Assembly: GCA_017543905.1 (NCBI GenBank)
Contig: JAFYFC010000054.1
Coordinates: forward strand, 1-48,268
Source of the DNA: Clostridia bacterium
GTDB taxonomy: Bacteria; Bacillota; Clostridia; Christensenellales; Aristaeellaceae
Length of the DNA: 48,268 bases
Reading direction: 5' to 3'
The notes below the pieces were generated by a model, which saw only the letters and a program-made list of their open reading frames with translations, made no database searches and was not told the DNA's origin. Of the stretch, positions 8,394 to 16,538 are shown piece after piece. The stretch's first letter is position 1. Each line of letters begins with the position of its first letter. The position numbers and the translations under genes were made by a program.

Positions 8394-8490
8394 TATATCA
8401 GAATAGCCGGACGCGCACCGCTGGGACGACGGTGCTGGAAGTGTCGTCGACATCGCTGCCACTTACGAAGACATACCCATTGCTGTTCCC

Positions 8491-8519
8491 TTGCGCAAAG
8501 CGCGCAAAGCTGGTAAAAT
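8491..8519 (+). promoter_or_regulatory. Putative promoter of the exported peptidase gene
   Basis: TTGCGC, 17 bases, TAAAAT, ending 53 bases before the ATG. The match is moderate. Confidence 0.5.
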
Positions 8520-8572
8520 ACGCATATTCCGTATACGGCGCTGCACGCGCCGCATGACAGAAGGAGCGCAAT

Positions 8573-9637
8573 ATGAACAAATTCATACGCACGTTTAGGC
8601 TGTGCGCCGTTTTGCTTATGATGCTAAGCCTGCTGCCCGCATACGCAGCAGACGAAGGGAGTGACGCTTTGATGAAGGAAATACCCGTAACCGAGATTGA
8701 AGCCATACTGATCGGCCAGACTGAGAACACGCAGGCGGCCACGGGCTGCACCGTTTTCGTCTGTGCGCAGGGAATGCGCGCCGGGCTCGACGTGCGCGGC
8801 GGCGGCCCCGCCTCGCGTGAAAGCCAGCTGCTCAATCCCCTGATGGCCGCGCAGTCGATCCACGCGATAGTGCTCGCGGGGGGCAGCGCGTACGGACTGG
8901 GCGCGGCGAACGGCGTGATGGCGTATCTCGAGGAGCGCGGGATAGGCTACGACACCGGCTTCGCGCTGGTGCCGCTGGTCGCGCAGGCGGACATATACGA
9001 TCTTTCGGTAGGAGACGCGCATACGCGCCCCGACGCCGCGATGGGTTACGAGGCGGCGCGGCGCGCACTCGAGCAGCCGAACTACAAAGACGGCAATTAC
9101 GGCGTAGGCTGCGGCGCGTCCGTGGGCAAGATAGCGGGAATGGAAACTGCGATGAAGACGGGCGTTGGCAGTTACGCCCTGCAGATTGGGGAGCTGCAGG
9201 TAGGCGCGGTAGTGGTGGTGAACGCGCTGGGCGACGTGTACGACTGGAAAAGCGGTGCGCAGATAGCGGGACTGCTCACCGAAGACAAAACCGCCCTGCG
9301 CAGCACGCTCGAATACATGAAATCCTCCGTCAAGGTAGTGGAAAACCAATTTACAGGCAATACAACGCTCGCGGTCGTCATCACGAACGCCGCCTTCGAC
9401 AAGGCGCAGCTGTGCAAGATAGCGGGCATGGCGCACGACGGTTACGCGCGCTCCATAAACCCGGTGCACACGTCCATGGACGGCGACAGCATATACGCGG
9501 TATCGGTGGGAGACGTGCGCGCGGATCAGGACCTGGTGGGCACGCTTGCCGCCGAGGTCGTAAGCGAAGCGATCATCCGCGCCGTAGAAAACGCCGAAAG
9601 CGCATACGGGCTTATAAGCGCGAGAGATTTAAAATGA
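8573..9637 (+). CDS. P1-family (DmpA-like) aminopeptidase with a signal peptide
   Basis: The 354-residue protein belongs to peptidase family S58/P1, N-terminal-nucleophile hydrolases that cut themselves once and then remove N-terminal residues from peptides, amides or esters. The body starts near ATGCTVFVCAQG and includes LAGGSAYGLGAANGV (101-115) and GNYGVGCGASVGKIAG. The self-cleavage site is most likely N263/T264 in GNTTLAVVITNA, matching the start of the DmpA beta chain, which makes T264 the nucleophile. The first 26 residues form a signal peptide (hydrophobic CAVLLMMLSLLPAYA, cleavage after AYA), so the enzyme is probably exported, unlike many cytosolic relatives. GGAG lies just upstream of the ATG. 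It is followed by a terminator and appears monocistronic. Confidence 0.88.
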   Translation: MNKFIRTFRLCAVLLMMLSLLPAYAADEGSDALMKEIPVTEIEAILIGQTENTQAATGCTVFVCAQGMRAGLDVRGGGPASRESQLLNPLMAAQSIHAIVLAGGSAYGLGAANGVMAYLEERGIGYDTGFALVPLVAQADIYDLSVGDAHTRPDAAMGYEAARRALEQPNYKDGNYGVGCGASVGKIAGMETAMKTGVGSYALQIGELQVGAVVVVNALGDVYDWKSGAQIAGLLTEDKTALRSTLEYMKSSVKVVENQFTGNTTLAVVITNAAFDKAQLCKIAGMAHDGYARSINPVHTSMDGDSIYAVSVGDVRADQDLVGTLAAEVVSEAIIRAVENAESAYGLISARDLK

Positions 9638-9732
9638 AACGAGCGCCGTAGCAGAAGTACAAAAGCCCAGAGGCGGCTTGGAGGGGCTTAAATAATGAAT
9701 ACTGAAAACTGAAGACTTAATAACCGCTAAAT

Positions 9733-9782
9733 AAAGTTAGTTTGGCACTGCCGCAAATGCGGCTTGCACCAAGCTAACTTTT
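9733..9782 (+). terminator. Rho-independent terminator after the P1 peptidase
   Basis: AAAGTTAGTTTGG pairs with CCAAGCTAACTTT (one wobble), with a nested CCGC/GCGG hairpin in the loop. It ends in TTTT. Confidence 0.75.
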
Positions 9783-9945
9783 ATTATCGATCGCCTCTAT
9801 CGCCAAAACCCTGCCGTTTCAGAGCATAATCATTATAAAACCAACGCAACCCCCGCGGGCTTCAGCGAAGCGCACAAGCCCGCCAGGGGTGGCTTGGAGG
9901 GGCTTGCCCCTCCAATATCATTCCGCAGGGCGAGCTTTGCCCGCC

Positions 9946-10150
9946 CGAGGACGCGGTTTTTGCGAAGTCGAGCGAAGCGCAGCGAAGACGACTGGAGCAA
10001 ATAATCGCTACCTTACAATTTGAGGTTGATTTGCCATTGGCAAATCAATCCCGCCTTCGGCGGGAAGCATCGGCTCAAATCTGCGATTTGAGGCGGTGCG
10101 CCTTGCGTCCAGAAATCTCCGCAGGATTTTCAGTAAAAACTGTTATCCTG
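9946..10150 (-). repeat. 205-bp dispersed intergenic repeat, left copy
   Basis: The reverse complement of this block matches 47984-48188 over 205 bases at roughly nine in ten positions by eye. It carries three short palindromes: arms GATTTGCC/GGCAAATC, CCCGCC/GGCGGG and TCAAAT/ATTTGA. It also carries the string CTGAAAATCCTGCGG. It lies downstream of melA. The rest of the 9638-10302 gap holds GC-rich hairpins (for example TTGGAGGGG/CCCCTCCAA at 9894-9914) and no credible gene. Confidence 0.85.
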
Positions 10151-10215
10151 TTGGACTTCCTTCTGTCGACGGACGTTTTGAATCAGACGGTTTATTAATG
10201 CAACAAAACCAAGCC

Positions 10216-10246
10216 GATCAAAATGAATCAAAGATTCATTTTGATC
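10216..10246 (-). repeat. 31-bp hairpin of the boundary family (copy 1)
   Basis: A perfect inverted repeat with 14-base arms (GATCAAAATGAATC and its complement) and a 3-base loop. It has the same architecture as 10278-10308 and 47887-47917. Confidence 0.85.
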
Positions 10247-10277
10247 GAGGGGGCTGCGCAAGCAGCACCCTCTCCCC

Positions 10278-10308
10278 GATTAAAATGAAGCTCTGCTTCA
10301 TTTTAATC
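10278..10308 (-). terminator. 31-bp hairpin overlapping the melA stop (copy 2)
   Basis: A perfect 14-base-arm hairpin with a 3-base loop (arm GATTAAAATGAAGC) that includes the melA stop codon at 10303-10305. It probably acts as terminator or 3' RNA-end structure, though no clear T run follows. Confidence 0.65.
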
Positions 10309-11613
10309 GAATTTCTCGAGCCAGTCTCCATGCGCCTCGATAAGCGCGTCGCACATCGCCACGGTGTCGTCGATGTCGAGCTCGCTTGAGGTGTGCGGAT
10401 CCATAAGCGCCGCCTGATAGATGTAATCCTTTTTATGCGTCACGGCAGCCTCGATCGTGAGCAGCTGCACGTTTATGTTCGTGCGGTTTAACGCAGCGCA
10501 CTGCTCCGGCAGCGCGCCCACATAGGTCGGCGTCACGCCGCTTTTGTCCGCAATGCAGGCGACCTCGACGCAGGCGTTCTGCGGCAGGTTGGTGATGAGA
10601 CCGGTGTTCAGGACGTTCCCGCCGAACTTGTAGGGCACGTTCGTCTCCATGGCCTCCATGATGCGGGAGGCGTATTCGTTGGTGCGCGTGTGCTCGAGGG
10701 TGTCCTTCGTGGTCAATTCCTCGCGCAGGGTCTTCCAGCGCTCGATCTGGTTCACGCAGCGGCGCGGATACTCGTCAAGCGGAACGTTCCACCTTTCGAT
10801 GTTCTGGGGATATTTGTCCTTTATGAACCAGGGAGTATACTCGCTTGAGTGCTCGCTGGACTCGGTCACGTAGTAGCCGAAGCGGCGCATGAGCTCTAAG
10901 CGCACCATGTTCCAGTTCTTTTCCTTGTTGACCTCCAGCGCGCGGCGCTTGATCTCAGGATACAGATCCACGCCGTCCTTCGTGATCTCGAGCAGCCACG
11001 CCTGATGGTTTATGCCCGCGATCTTCCACTGCACGGTTTCGTCGTAGGGCAGGCCGACCTGATCGAGTATGCTCTGGGCGCACACCTGCACGCTGTGGCA
11101 CAGGCCCACCGTCTTCACGCCGGTATAGCGCTGCATGAAGCCCGTAAGCATCGCCATGGGATTGGTGTAGTTCAAAAACCAGCACTCCGGCGCGACCTCC
11201 TCCATGTCCCGCGCGAAATCGCGCATTACGGGTATGGTGCGCAGCGCTCTGAAAATGCCGCCGATGCCCAGCGTGTCGCCGATGGTCTGCTTGAGCCCGA
11301 ACCTTTTGGGAACCTCGAAGTCCGTCACCGTACAGGGCTCGTAGCCGCCCACCTGTATCGCGTTTACTACGTAGTTCGCGCCCCTGAGCGCCTCCTTGCG
11401 GTTTTCGACGCCCAGATACGCGCTGACCTTGGCCTTCGAGCCCGCGAACCTGTTTATCGCCTTCAGCATGCGCTCGCTTTCCTTAAGCCTGTCGGCGTCT
11501 ATATCGTAAAGCGCTATCTCGCTCTCGGCGATAGCGGGAGTCAGCATGCTGTCGCCCAGCACGTTTTTGGCGAACACTGTGGAGCCCGCGCCCATGAACG
11601 TAATTTTCGGCAT
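10303..11613 (-). CDS. melA: Alpha-galactosidase, GH4 family (MelA)
   Basis: GH4 enzymes hydrolyse alpha-galactosides such as melibiose and raffinose by an NAD- and Mn-dependent redox mechanism in the cytosol. The 436-residue product tracks E. coli MelA closely: the NAD loop FMGAGSTVFAKN (6-17), QVGGYEPCTVTDFEV, NYTNPMAM (148-155), metal ligands C172/H173 in GLCHSVQ, INH (201-203), and VTESSEHSSEYTPWF. The ATG at 11613 is chosen because GGAGGA at 11621-11626 precedes it; the longer open frame upstream lacks family residues. It has its own promoter 141 bases upstream and is separate from the GH42 operon. Confidence 0.95.
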   Translation of the reverse strand: MPKITFMGAGSTVFAKNVLGDSMLTPAIAESEIALYDIDADRLKESERMLKAINRFAGSKAKVSAYLGVENRKEALRGANYVVNAIQVGGYEPCTVTDFEVPKRFGLKQTIGDTLGIGGIFRALRTIPVMRDFARDMEEVAPECWFLNYTNPMAMLTGFMQRYTGVKTVGLCHSVQVCAQSILDQVGLPYDETVQWKIAGINHQAWLLEITKDGVDLYPEIKRRALEVNKEKNWNMVRLELMRRFGYYVTESSEHSSEYTPWFIKDKYPQNIERWNVPLDEYPRRCVNQIERWKTLREELTTKDTLEHTRTNEYASRIMEAMETNVPYKFGGNVLNTGLITNLPQNACVEVACIADKSGVTPTYVGALPEQCAALNRTNINVQLLTIEAAVTHKKDYIYQAALMDPHTSSELDIDDTVAMCDALIEAHGDWLEKFD

Positions 11614-11753
11614 TGCAAAATCCTCCTGTAAAACTCGTTGCGGCTTCAATCGTACGTATCGCGTCCGCGCGGCTCTTCTCGCGCGGCGGCAAGCCGGAAC
11701 GCGCCTGCGGCGGTCTTCCCGCGCAGCGCGTATGTCGTATCCGGCCTTGTGAT

Positions 11754-11782
11754 AGTATAATGTATTCCGGCGGATTTGGCAA
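11754..11782 (-). promoter_or_regulatory. melA promoter
   Basis: On the minus strand TTGCCA, 17 bases, TATACT. It leaves a leader of about 140 bases before the melA ATG; I see no operator palindrome in it. Confidence 0.7.
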
Positions 11783-11838
11783 GCGGAAAAACGCGATTTC
11801 GCCCGCAAAATACCGCCGCCTAACCCCAAAACGCGCCG

Positions 11839-11878
11839 CTGCCTGCGGACGGCGCAGGCAGTGCCCATCCGCAGGCAG
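11839..11878 (-). terminator. Possible terminator of the mur/GH42 operon
   Basis: An 11-base perfect inverted repeat (CTGCCTGCGGA / TCCGCAGGCAG) with an 18-base loop, 34 bases past the GH42 stop. There is no strong T run. Confidence 0.45.
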
Positions 11879-11911
11879 GGCTTTCCACGCACGCCGCCGC
11901 ACGGCAGTTAC

Positions 11912-14020
11912 CTATTTTTCGAGCACGAACACCGCCGTGCCCCACGCGCCGAGCGGAAGCTTCATCCGTATGCCAGCTGCCTCCGCCGCACACTCCGCCC
12001 CCTCCGGCATGCGAAGCGGCACGACGCGCCCGGTATCGGTAAGGGTCATGTCGACGTCCGCGGGCATATATCCCGGATTCAGCACGGTGTATATGTCTCC
12101 CTTAGGTGAAGCAAGGCGCGATACGCACACGGGCGGCGTCGGCAGCTCGTCCAATCCGTCAAAGCGTGCTATGGGCAGCACGCCCTTTATTTCAAGCACG
12201 GAAAAAATCTGCTTCCTCATGCCCGCGTCGCCGCCGCACTTGCGGTACCGGGCAAAAAACTGGTTCGCAAAATACCAGCACTCGCCCGCGCCCGCCTGCG
12301 CGCGGGTAATAAGGGGTATGCCCGCCGCCGACTTGACGACCTCCGCGTGCGTGGGCAGCAGTACGTCCGCGCAGCTGCCCACCGGCAGCTCGCGCATGGC
12401 GTCCGGAGGAAGCTGACCTTCGCCGTCCACGTAAATGAGATCGTCTCTTTCTACGCCGAACAGCGCAGAAAGCCCCGCGCCGGGCAGCGACATGTAGCAT
12501 ACGCCGCTCAGGTACTTTTGCGCGAGCCCCTGATCGCAGATCACGATGCCTCCGTTTTCGGCAAATTCCGCGATCCTGCGCGCCGTCTCCTCCTCGAGGG
12601 CATAGCTCATCGGCAGCACGAGCGCTTTAAAGCCCGCTAAATTGCCCGCTTCTATCCACTTTTCGTCAATAAGCTGTACGGGTATGTGCGCGTCCCTGAA
12701 CAGCCTGAGCGCGCCCTGCTGCGCGTCCGCGAATTCCTGAGACAGATTGTCCGCGCCCGCAAGGTGGGCGATTTTATTTGAGTACAGTATGGCGACGTCG
12801 GCTTTCCATTCCGCGCTGTTATAATACGCGCAGTTTTTTTCGAGAAATTTTCCCGTCTCGCCGCCTTTGTAAGCACGCGGCAGCGGCTTTCCGTCGTTTC
12901 TGCACATGCCGAAGGAGCCGCCCTCACCGTCTGACAGGCGCGGACGGTAACACCAGTACATCAGACCGTCTGCGTTCATGCCCGCCATCTGTATGGCCTC
13001 CGCCGCTATTTCGGCAGGACTCGGCGTGCGCTTGTCGAAATCAGGATACCGCGGGCCGCCGTTCGCCTCCACGATGAAGATGGGCTTGCCCAGCGGCTTT
13101 GCAAGGCTGTTCGCTACGGTCATTACGAGATCGGTCTCTATGTCAGGGCGCAGGAAATTGCTTACGCCCACGTAATCCGCGCATCTCGAAAGCTCCCACA
13201 AATCGTTGCAGATGCCGCTGCTGCCCACGTAGCACATAAGCTCGATAATCGTGGGCTGCGTCGCGCCGTACTGCTTGAGCACAGTGTCTGCCTGCTTTAT
13301 GTGAGAGGCAAAGTTTTCCTCCATGAAGGTCGTCCAGTCGCTCCAGGACGCAAACGACCCTCTCTGGCGAGTCGCGCCGGTAGGCGGCTGAATCTGGCTG
13401 AAATCCGTATAATCCGAAGGCCCCTCGTGCCCCCAAAGCTCGTTGAGTTTGCCGATTTCGCCGTACTTTTTGCCAAGCCACTTCCTGAAGCGCGCTACGG
13501 TGTGCTCGCAGTAGCATATCGGCTTTCCGTTTTTGTGCAGCAGCGGCTCGCCCCAGATGACCCAGCCGCCCAGGCGACTGTCGCCGGCATAATGCTCCGC
13601 CACGGCCTTCAGGAAGCGCTGCGCGTACGTCTGATACCACGGATCGTCAAGACACGCGGTAACGTATTCGCTTTCAAGCTCGTTGCCGTGCCCGTCGCAG
13701 TCCACCACGCCGCGTCCCTTGTACTCCTGTTGCATCCAGCGCGGCATGTAGAAGCCCACGCCGTTCTGCGTCGCCACGTTCAGTATAGGCGTGATGCCGT
13801 ACTTCGCGCACAGCTCCACCAGATAATCGGGCTCGGTAAAATCGAAGCGTCCTTTTTCCTTCTCCACCCGCCACCATTCCACAAAGCCGTGCAGGCAGGT
13901 ATAGCCCATATCGCGCATATTGCGGATATCGGCCTCCCAGTTTTCCATGCCCACGTACAGCGTGCGGCAGAATGGGGCGTACATAACGCCAAGCGGATAG
14001 CCCTGCGGACGAATTTTCAT
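11912..14020 (-). CDS. GH42-family beta-galactosidase-like glycoside hydrolase
   Basis: The 702-residue protein has the three-part GH42 layout: a TIM barrel (about 1-390), a Rossmann-like trimerisation domain (ILYSNKIAHLAGADN to the LPMSYALEEE region, about 410-610) and a small C-terminal beta domain. The likely acid/base is E158 in WVIWGEP (the usual preceding Asn is Gly) and the likely nucleophile is E318 in PIFIVEANGG. There is no signal peptide, so it is cytosolic. The ATG at 14020 is used because GGAGGTG, inside the end of nanE, lies just upstream. It is the last gene of the murR-murQ-kinase-nanE operon, which suggests action on a galactose-containing amino-sugar glycoside. The exact linkage is not evident. 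Confidence 0.85.
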   Translation of the reverse strand: MKIRPQGYPLGVMYAPFCRTLYVGMENWEADIRNMRDMGYTCLHGFVEWWRVEKEKGRFDFTEPDYLVELCAKYGITPILNVATQNGVGFYMPRWMQQEYKGRGVVDCDGHGNELESEYVTACLDDPWYQTYAQRFLKAVAEHYAGDSRLGGWVIWGEPLLHKNGKPICYCEHTVARFRKWLGKKYGEIGKLNELWGHEGPSDYTDFSQIQPPTGATRQRGSFASWSDWTTFMEENFASHIKQADTVLKQYGATQPTIIELMCYVGSSGICNDLWELSRCADYVGVSNFLRPDIETDLVMTVANSLAKPLGKPIFIVEANGGPRYPDFDKRTPSPAEIAAEAIQMAGMNADGLMYWCYRPRLSDGEGGSFGMCRNDGKPLPRAYKGGETGKFLEKNCAYYNSAEWKADVAILYSNKIAHLAGADNLSQEFADAQQGALRLFRDAHIPVQLIDEKWIEAGNLAGFKALVLPMSYALEEETARRIAEFAENGGIVICDQGLAQKYLSGVCYMSLPGAGLSALFGVERDDLIYVDGEGQLPPDAMRELPVGSCADVLLPTHAEVVKSAAGIPLITRAQAGAGECWYFANQFFARYRKCGGDAGMRKQIFSVLEIKGVLPIARFDGLDELPTPPVCVSRLASPKGDIYTVLNPGYMPADVDMTLTDTGRVVPLRMPEGAECAAEAAGIRMKLPLGAWGTAVFVLEK

Positions 14021-14021
14021 T

Positions 14022-14723
14022 TCACACCTCCATAAGCCCCTGAAGTCCATGCGTATAATACGCCGTTATCGCCATGGGATTTGTAATGGCCTTGCCCACG
14101 ACTATCGCGTGCAGCCCCATTTCAAGCCCCCTGCGCATGTCCTCCACGCGCCAGAAGCGCCCTTCGCCCACCACCGGACAGGTCACGCCCCTGCGCGAAA
14201 GTATCTCTTTTATAAGCGGGAAATCCGGCACGTAACGTTCCTCTTCCGGAAAATGATGATTCGGCAGATACCCGGCAAGCGTGGTGGATACCAGATCCGC
14301 GCCTATAGCGCACGCGTGCTCCGCCTCGTCCGCCGTGCTTATATCGGCCATAACGGGCTTGCCGAGCTCGGCGTGGATACGCCCGATCAGCGTCTTTGTA
14401 TCCTCACGCAGAGTGCTCGTCTGAAACGTCGCGTCCAGCGCGATTATGTCCGCTCCCGCCTCTACTACCGCCCTGGCGCTTTCAAACGTAGGCGTGATCA
14501 CCGTCCGGCCCGTATCGTCCGTCATTTTGTTTATGCCGATTATGGGTACGTCAAGCAGCCTGCGCATGGCGCTTATATCCGAAACGCCGTTTGCGCGTAT
14601 CGCTCTCGCGCCTCCGAGCTCCGCGGCCTTGGCCATGTGCGCGAGTATATCGGAGTCTCTCAGGGGATTGCCCGCCAGCGCCTGACAGGAAACTATCAGC
14701 CCGCGCGGAAACAGCATATTCAT
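14022..14723 (-). CDS. nanE: N-acetylmannosamine-6-phosphate 2-epimerase
   Basis: NanE converts ManNAc-6-phosphate to GlcNAc-6-phosphate, normally in sialic acid or ManNAc breakdown. The 233-residue TIM barrel shows SCQALAGNPLRD (12-23), the catalytic lysine K66 in GINKMTDD, ADISTADEAEHA, the phosphate-binding GYLPNHHFPEE region and VVGEGRFW. Its start overlaps the kinase stop (TGATG), with GAGGGAG upstream; a second in-frame ATG six bases on is also possible. No nanA (sialate lyase) lies in the window, so ManNAc or ManNAc-6-P must come from elsewhere or from the neighbouring kinase. Confidence 0.94.
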   Translation of the reverse strand: MNMLFPRGLIVSCQALAGNPLRDSDILAHMAKAAELGGARAIRANGVSDISAMRRLLDVPIIGINKMTDDTGRTVITPTFESARAVVEAGADIIALDATFQTSTLREDTKTLIGRIHAELGKPVMADISTADEAEHACAIGADLVSTTLAGYLPNHHFPEEERYVPDFPLIKEILSRRGVTCPVVGEGRFWRVEDMRRGLEMGLHAIVVGKAITNPMAITAYYTHGLQGLMEV

Positions 14724-15646
14724 CACGCTCCCTCAATATGGTTTCGGTAATAGTTATATGCGCCTTTGGTCAGTTCCATAATCGCGGCGCGCCACTTCGT
14801 TCGGGGTCTTATATGCGCAAGCTTCTCGTCAAAGCCGCGTCTCCACAGACCGGCGCAGCCCGTAAGCCCGCCTATCACGAGGACAGAGGCGTCCTCCCGC
14901 GCTCCGACTCTGTCGAGCGCGCGTATGCAGGTTTCGGCGAGCAGCCCGCCGGCCCGCGTAAATATCTCTGCGGCGAACTCGTCGCCTTCGCGGGCCGCTT
15001 CGGCGCAGATTTTGCAGAACCTCGCTATGCCCGCCCTGTCCAGCGGCCGAAGGCGCGCCCTTACAGCGTCCCTTACGTCGACAAAGCTGTCAGCCGCCGC
15101 TTTTGGACAAAACGCCGACGTCAGCCCGGTAATACCGCGCGTAAGATTTGAAAGCTCCTCTCCGTCCTCCAGCTGCCTGAGTGCCGTGCGCAGCGCCTCG
15201 CGGCCTATCCAGTAGCCGCTGCCGGAGTCGCCGAGCTCCGCGCCCCAGCCGTCGCACACGAAATACCCGCGCGGCCCCTCTGCCAGCGCGATCGCGCCGG
15301 TGCCCGCAAGCAGTATCGCGTCCGCGTGCTCGGAAACGCGTATCTCGTTCATAATTACGCCGGCCGATTCGCGGATTATGACGATATCCGCGTCCGGAAA
15401 CGTGTCTTTTATCACATTGCGCAGCTGCTCCTCGTTTTTGCCGCCTAAATTCACGCAAACCGCGCTTACGCCGCCGTCTGAATACGCCAAAAGCTCCGCC
15501 GTCAGATCCGGTAGCTGCGCGTATGGCTCGTCCACAGGAAGGCCGAAGCCCCTGAATATGCTTTCGCGCAGCACCTCGCCGTTCGGCGAGTACAGCGCGG
15601 CGCGGGTCTTCGAGCCGCCCGTGTCGAGCGCAAGAATGTTTTTCAC
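14723..15646 (-). CDS. BadF/BadG-type N-acetylhexosamine kinase, MurK-like
   Basis: The 307-residue protein is an ASKHA-fold kinase of the BadF/BadG group (ALDTGGSKTRAALY at 6-19; LAGTGAIALAEG; GWGAELGDSGSGYWIGREAL; GGLTGCAGLW). This group includes eukaryotic-type N-acetylglucosamine kinase and clostridial MurK, which phosphorylates both N-acetylmuramic acid and GlcNAc at O-6. The gene sits between murQ, which consumes MurNAc-6-P, and nanE, and no phosphotransferase gene is nearby. I therefore infer that it supplies MurNAc-6-P, GlcNAc-6-P and perhaps ManNAc-6-P from sugars imported unphosphorylated. The gap to murQ is one base. Confidence 0.85.
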   Translation of the reverse strand: MKNILALDTGGSKTRAALYSPNGEVLRESIFRGFGLPVDEPYAQLPDLTAELLAYSDGGVSAVCVNLGGKNEEQLRNVIKDTFPDADIVIIRESAGVIMNEIRVSEHADAILLAGTGAIALAEGPRGYFVCDGWGAELGDSGSGYWIGREALRTALRQLEDGEELSNLTRGITGLTSAFCPKAAADSFVDVRDAVRARLRPLDRAGIARFCKICAEAAREGDEFAAEIFTRAGGLLAETCIRALDRVGAREDASVLVIGGLTGCAGLWRRGFDEKLAHIRPRTKWRAAIMELTKGAYNYYRNHIEGA

Positions 15647-15647
15647 G

Positions 15648-16538
15648 TCACATCCCCCCGCTCAGCGCTTTGCGTATGCTGCCGCCCGCGCGTCTGAGCG
15701 CGTCCGAGGCCTGCGCGTACGTCATACCGCTAAGCCCCATCGTAAGCGCGGCGGCAAGCTCGCGCTGCGCGCTTTCAAGCAGCTTTTCAGCCTCTTCCTT
15801 TGAAAGCGAGCATACGTCCATCACCGTGCGCACCGCGCGCGCGGAGAGCTTATTGTTTCCGCTTTGTATATAGCACATGCGGTTGCTGTATGTGCGGCCC
15901 GTTTTAGTCATCACGACTGTACTGAGCATATTGAGCATCATTTTTTCCGCCGTGCCTGCCTTGAGTCTGGTAGAGCCGGTAAGCACCTCCGGACCTGTTA
16001 TGCAGCGCACTACCACGTCCGCGGCTTCAAGCGCCTGATCGCTGGCGGCTATCAGCGCGGTGAACGCGCCCATATCGGACGCCTGCTCAAGCCCCCCGAT
16101 TACGAACGGCGTGCGTCCGCTCGCGGTCAGGCCGATTACGCAGTCCTTTTCGCAGGTGCCGAAATCCACTGCTGCCTGCCTGCCTGACGCGGCGTCGTCC
16201 TCGCAGGATTCCGCGGCGCGGAACACCGTTTTTTCGCCGCCCGCTATGCGCACCTGTATACGGTCAGGATCTATGCCGAAGGTCGGCGGACATTCGGCCG
16301 CGTCCATCACCGCGAGGCGGGCGCTCGTGCCGGCTCCCAGATAAAGTATGCGTCCGCCCGCGCCGAAACGCTTTATCATCTCCTCCGCTATTTCCGCAAG
16401 CTGCGGCAGCACCCTGCGCACGGCGATCGCGGACAGGTGATCCTCGGTGTTTATAAGCTCACAGATTTCCCGTACCGACATCAGATCCATGTTTTCGGAA
16501 TGGGGATTGGGCTGCTCCGTTATGGGAAGAGCGTTCAT
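15648..16538 (-). CDS. murQ: N-acetylmuramic acid 6-phosphate etherase
   Basis: MurQ removes the lactyl ether from MurNAc-6-phosphate, giving GlcNAc-6-phosphate and D-lactate, a key step in peptidoglycan sugar recycling. The 296-residue protein shows the SIS-fold signature LYLGAGTSARLAVMDAAECP (66-85). The two catalytic glutamates expected from E. coli (E83, E114) correspond to E82 and E113 (SCED). The C-terminal helical domain carries ALTMGLSGMTYAQA. Its ATG overlaps the regulator's stop (ATGA), so the pair is translationally coupled. Confidence 0.96.
   Translation of the reverse strand: MNALPITEQPNPHSENMDLMSVREICELINTEDHLSAIAVRRVLPQLAEIAEEMIKRFGAGGRILYLGAGTSARLAVMDAAECPPTFGIDPDRIQVRIAGGEKTVFRAAESCEDDAASGRQAAVDFGTCEKDCVIGLTASGRTPFVIGGLEQASDMGAFTALIAASDQALEAADVVVRCITGPEVLTGSTRLKAGTAEKMMLNMLSTVVMTKTGRTYSNRMCYIQSGNNKLSARAVRTVMDVCSLSKEEAEKLLESAQRELAAALTMGLSGMTYAQASDALRRAGGSIRKALSGGM

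Noticed and set aside
9109..9126. Cys180 in GVGCGAS of the P1 peptidase as an unusual cysteine nucleophile
   Set aside because: Alignment by eye with the DmpA beta-chain start puts the self-cleavage site at N263/T264 (NTTLAVVITNA), so the nucleophile is an ordinary threonine.
9946..10150. The 205-bp repeats as ends of a composite transposon
   Set aside because: No transposase or integrase gene lies between or beside them and no target duplication is visible. They are better described as dispersed intergenic repeats.
11614..11892. N-terminal extension of MelA to position 11892
   Set aside because: The added 93 residues are Arg-rich and unlike GH4 proteins, they cross the TTGCCA/TATACT promoter, and a strong GGAGGA precedes ATG 11613.
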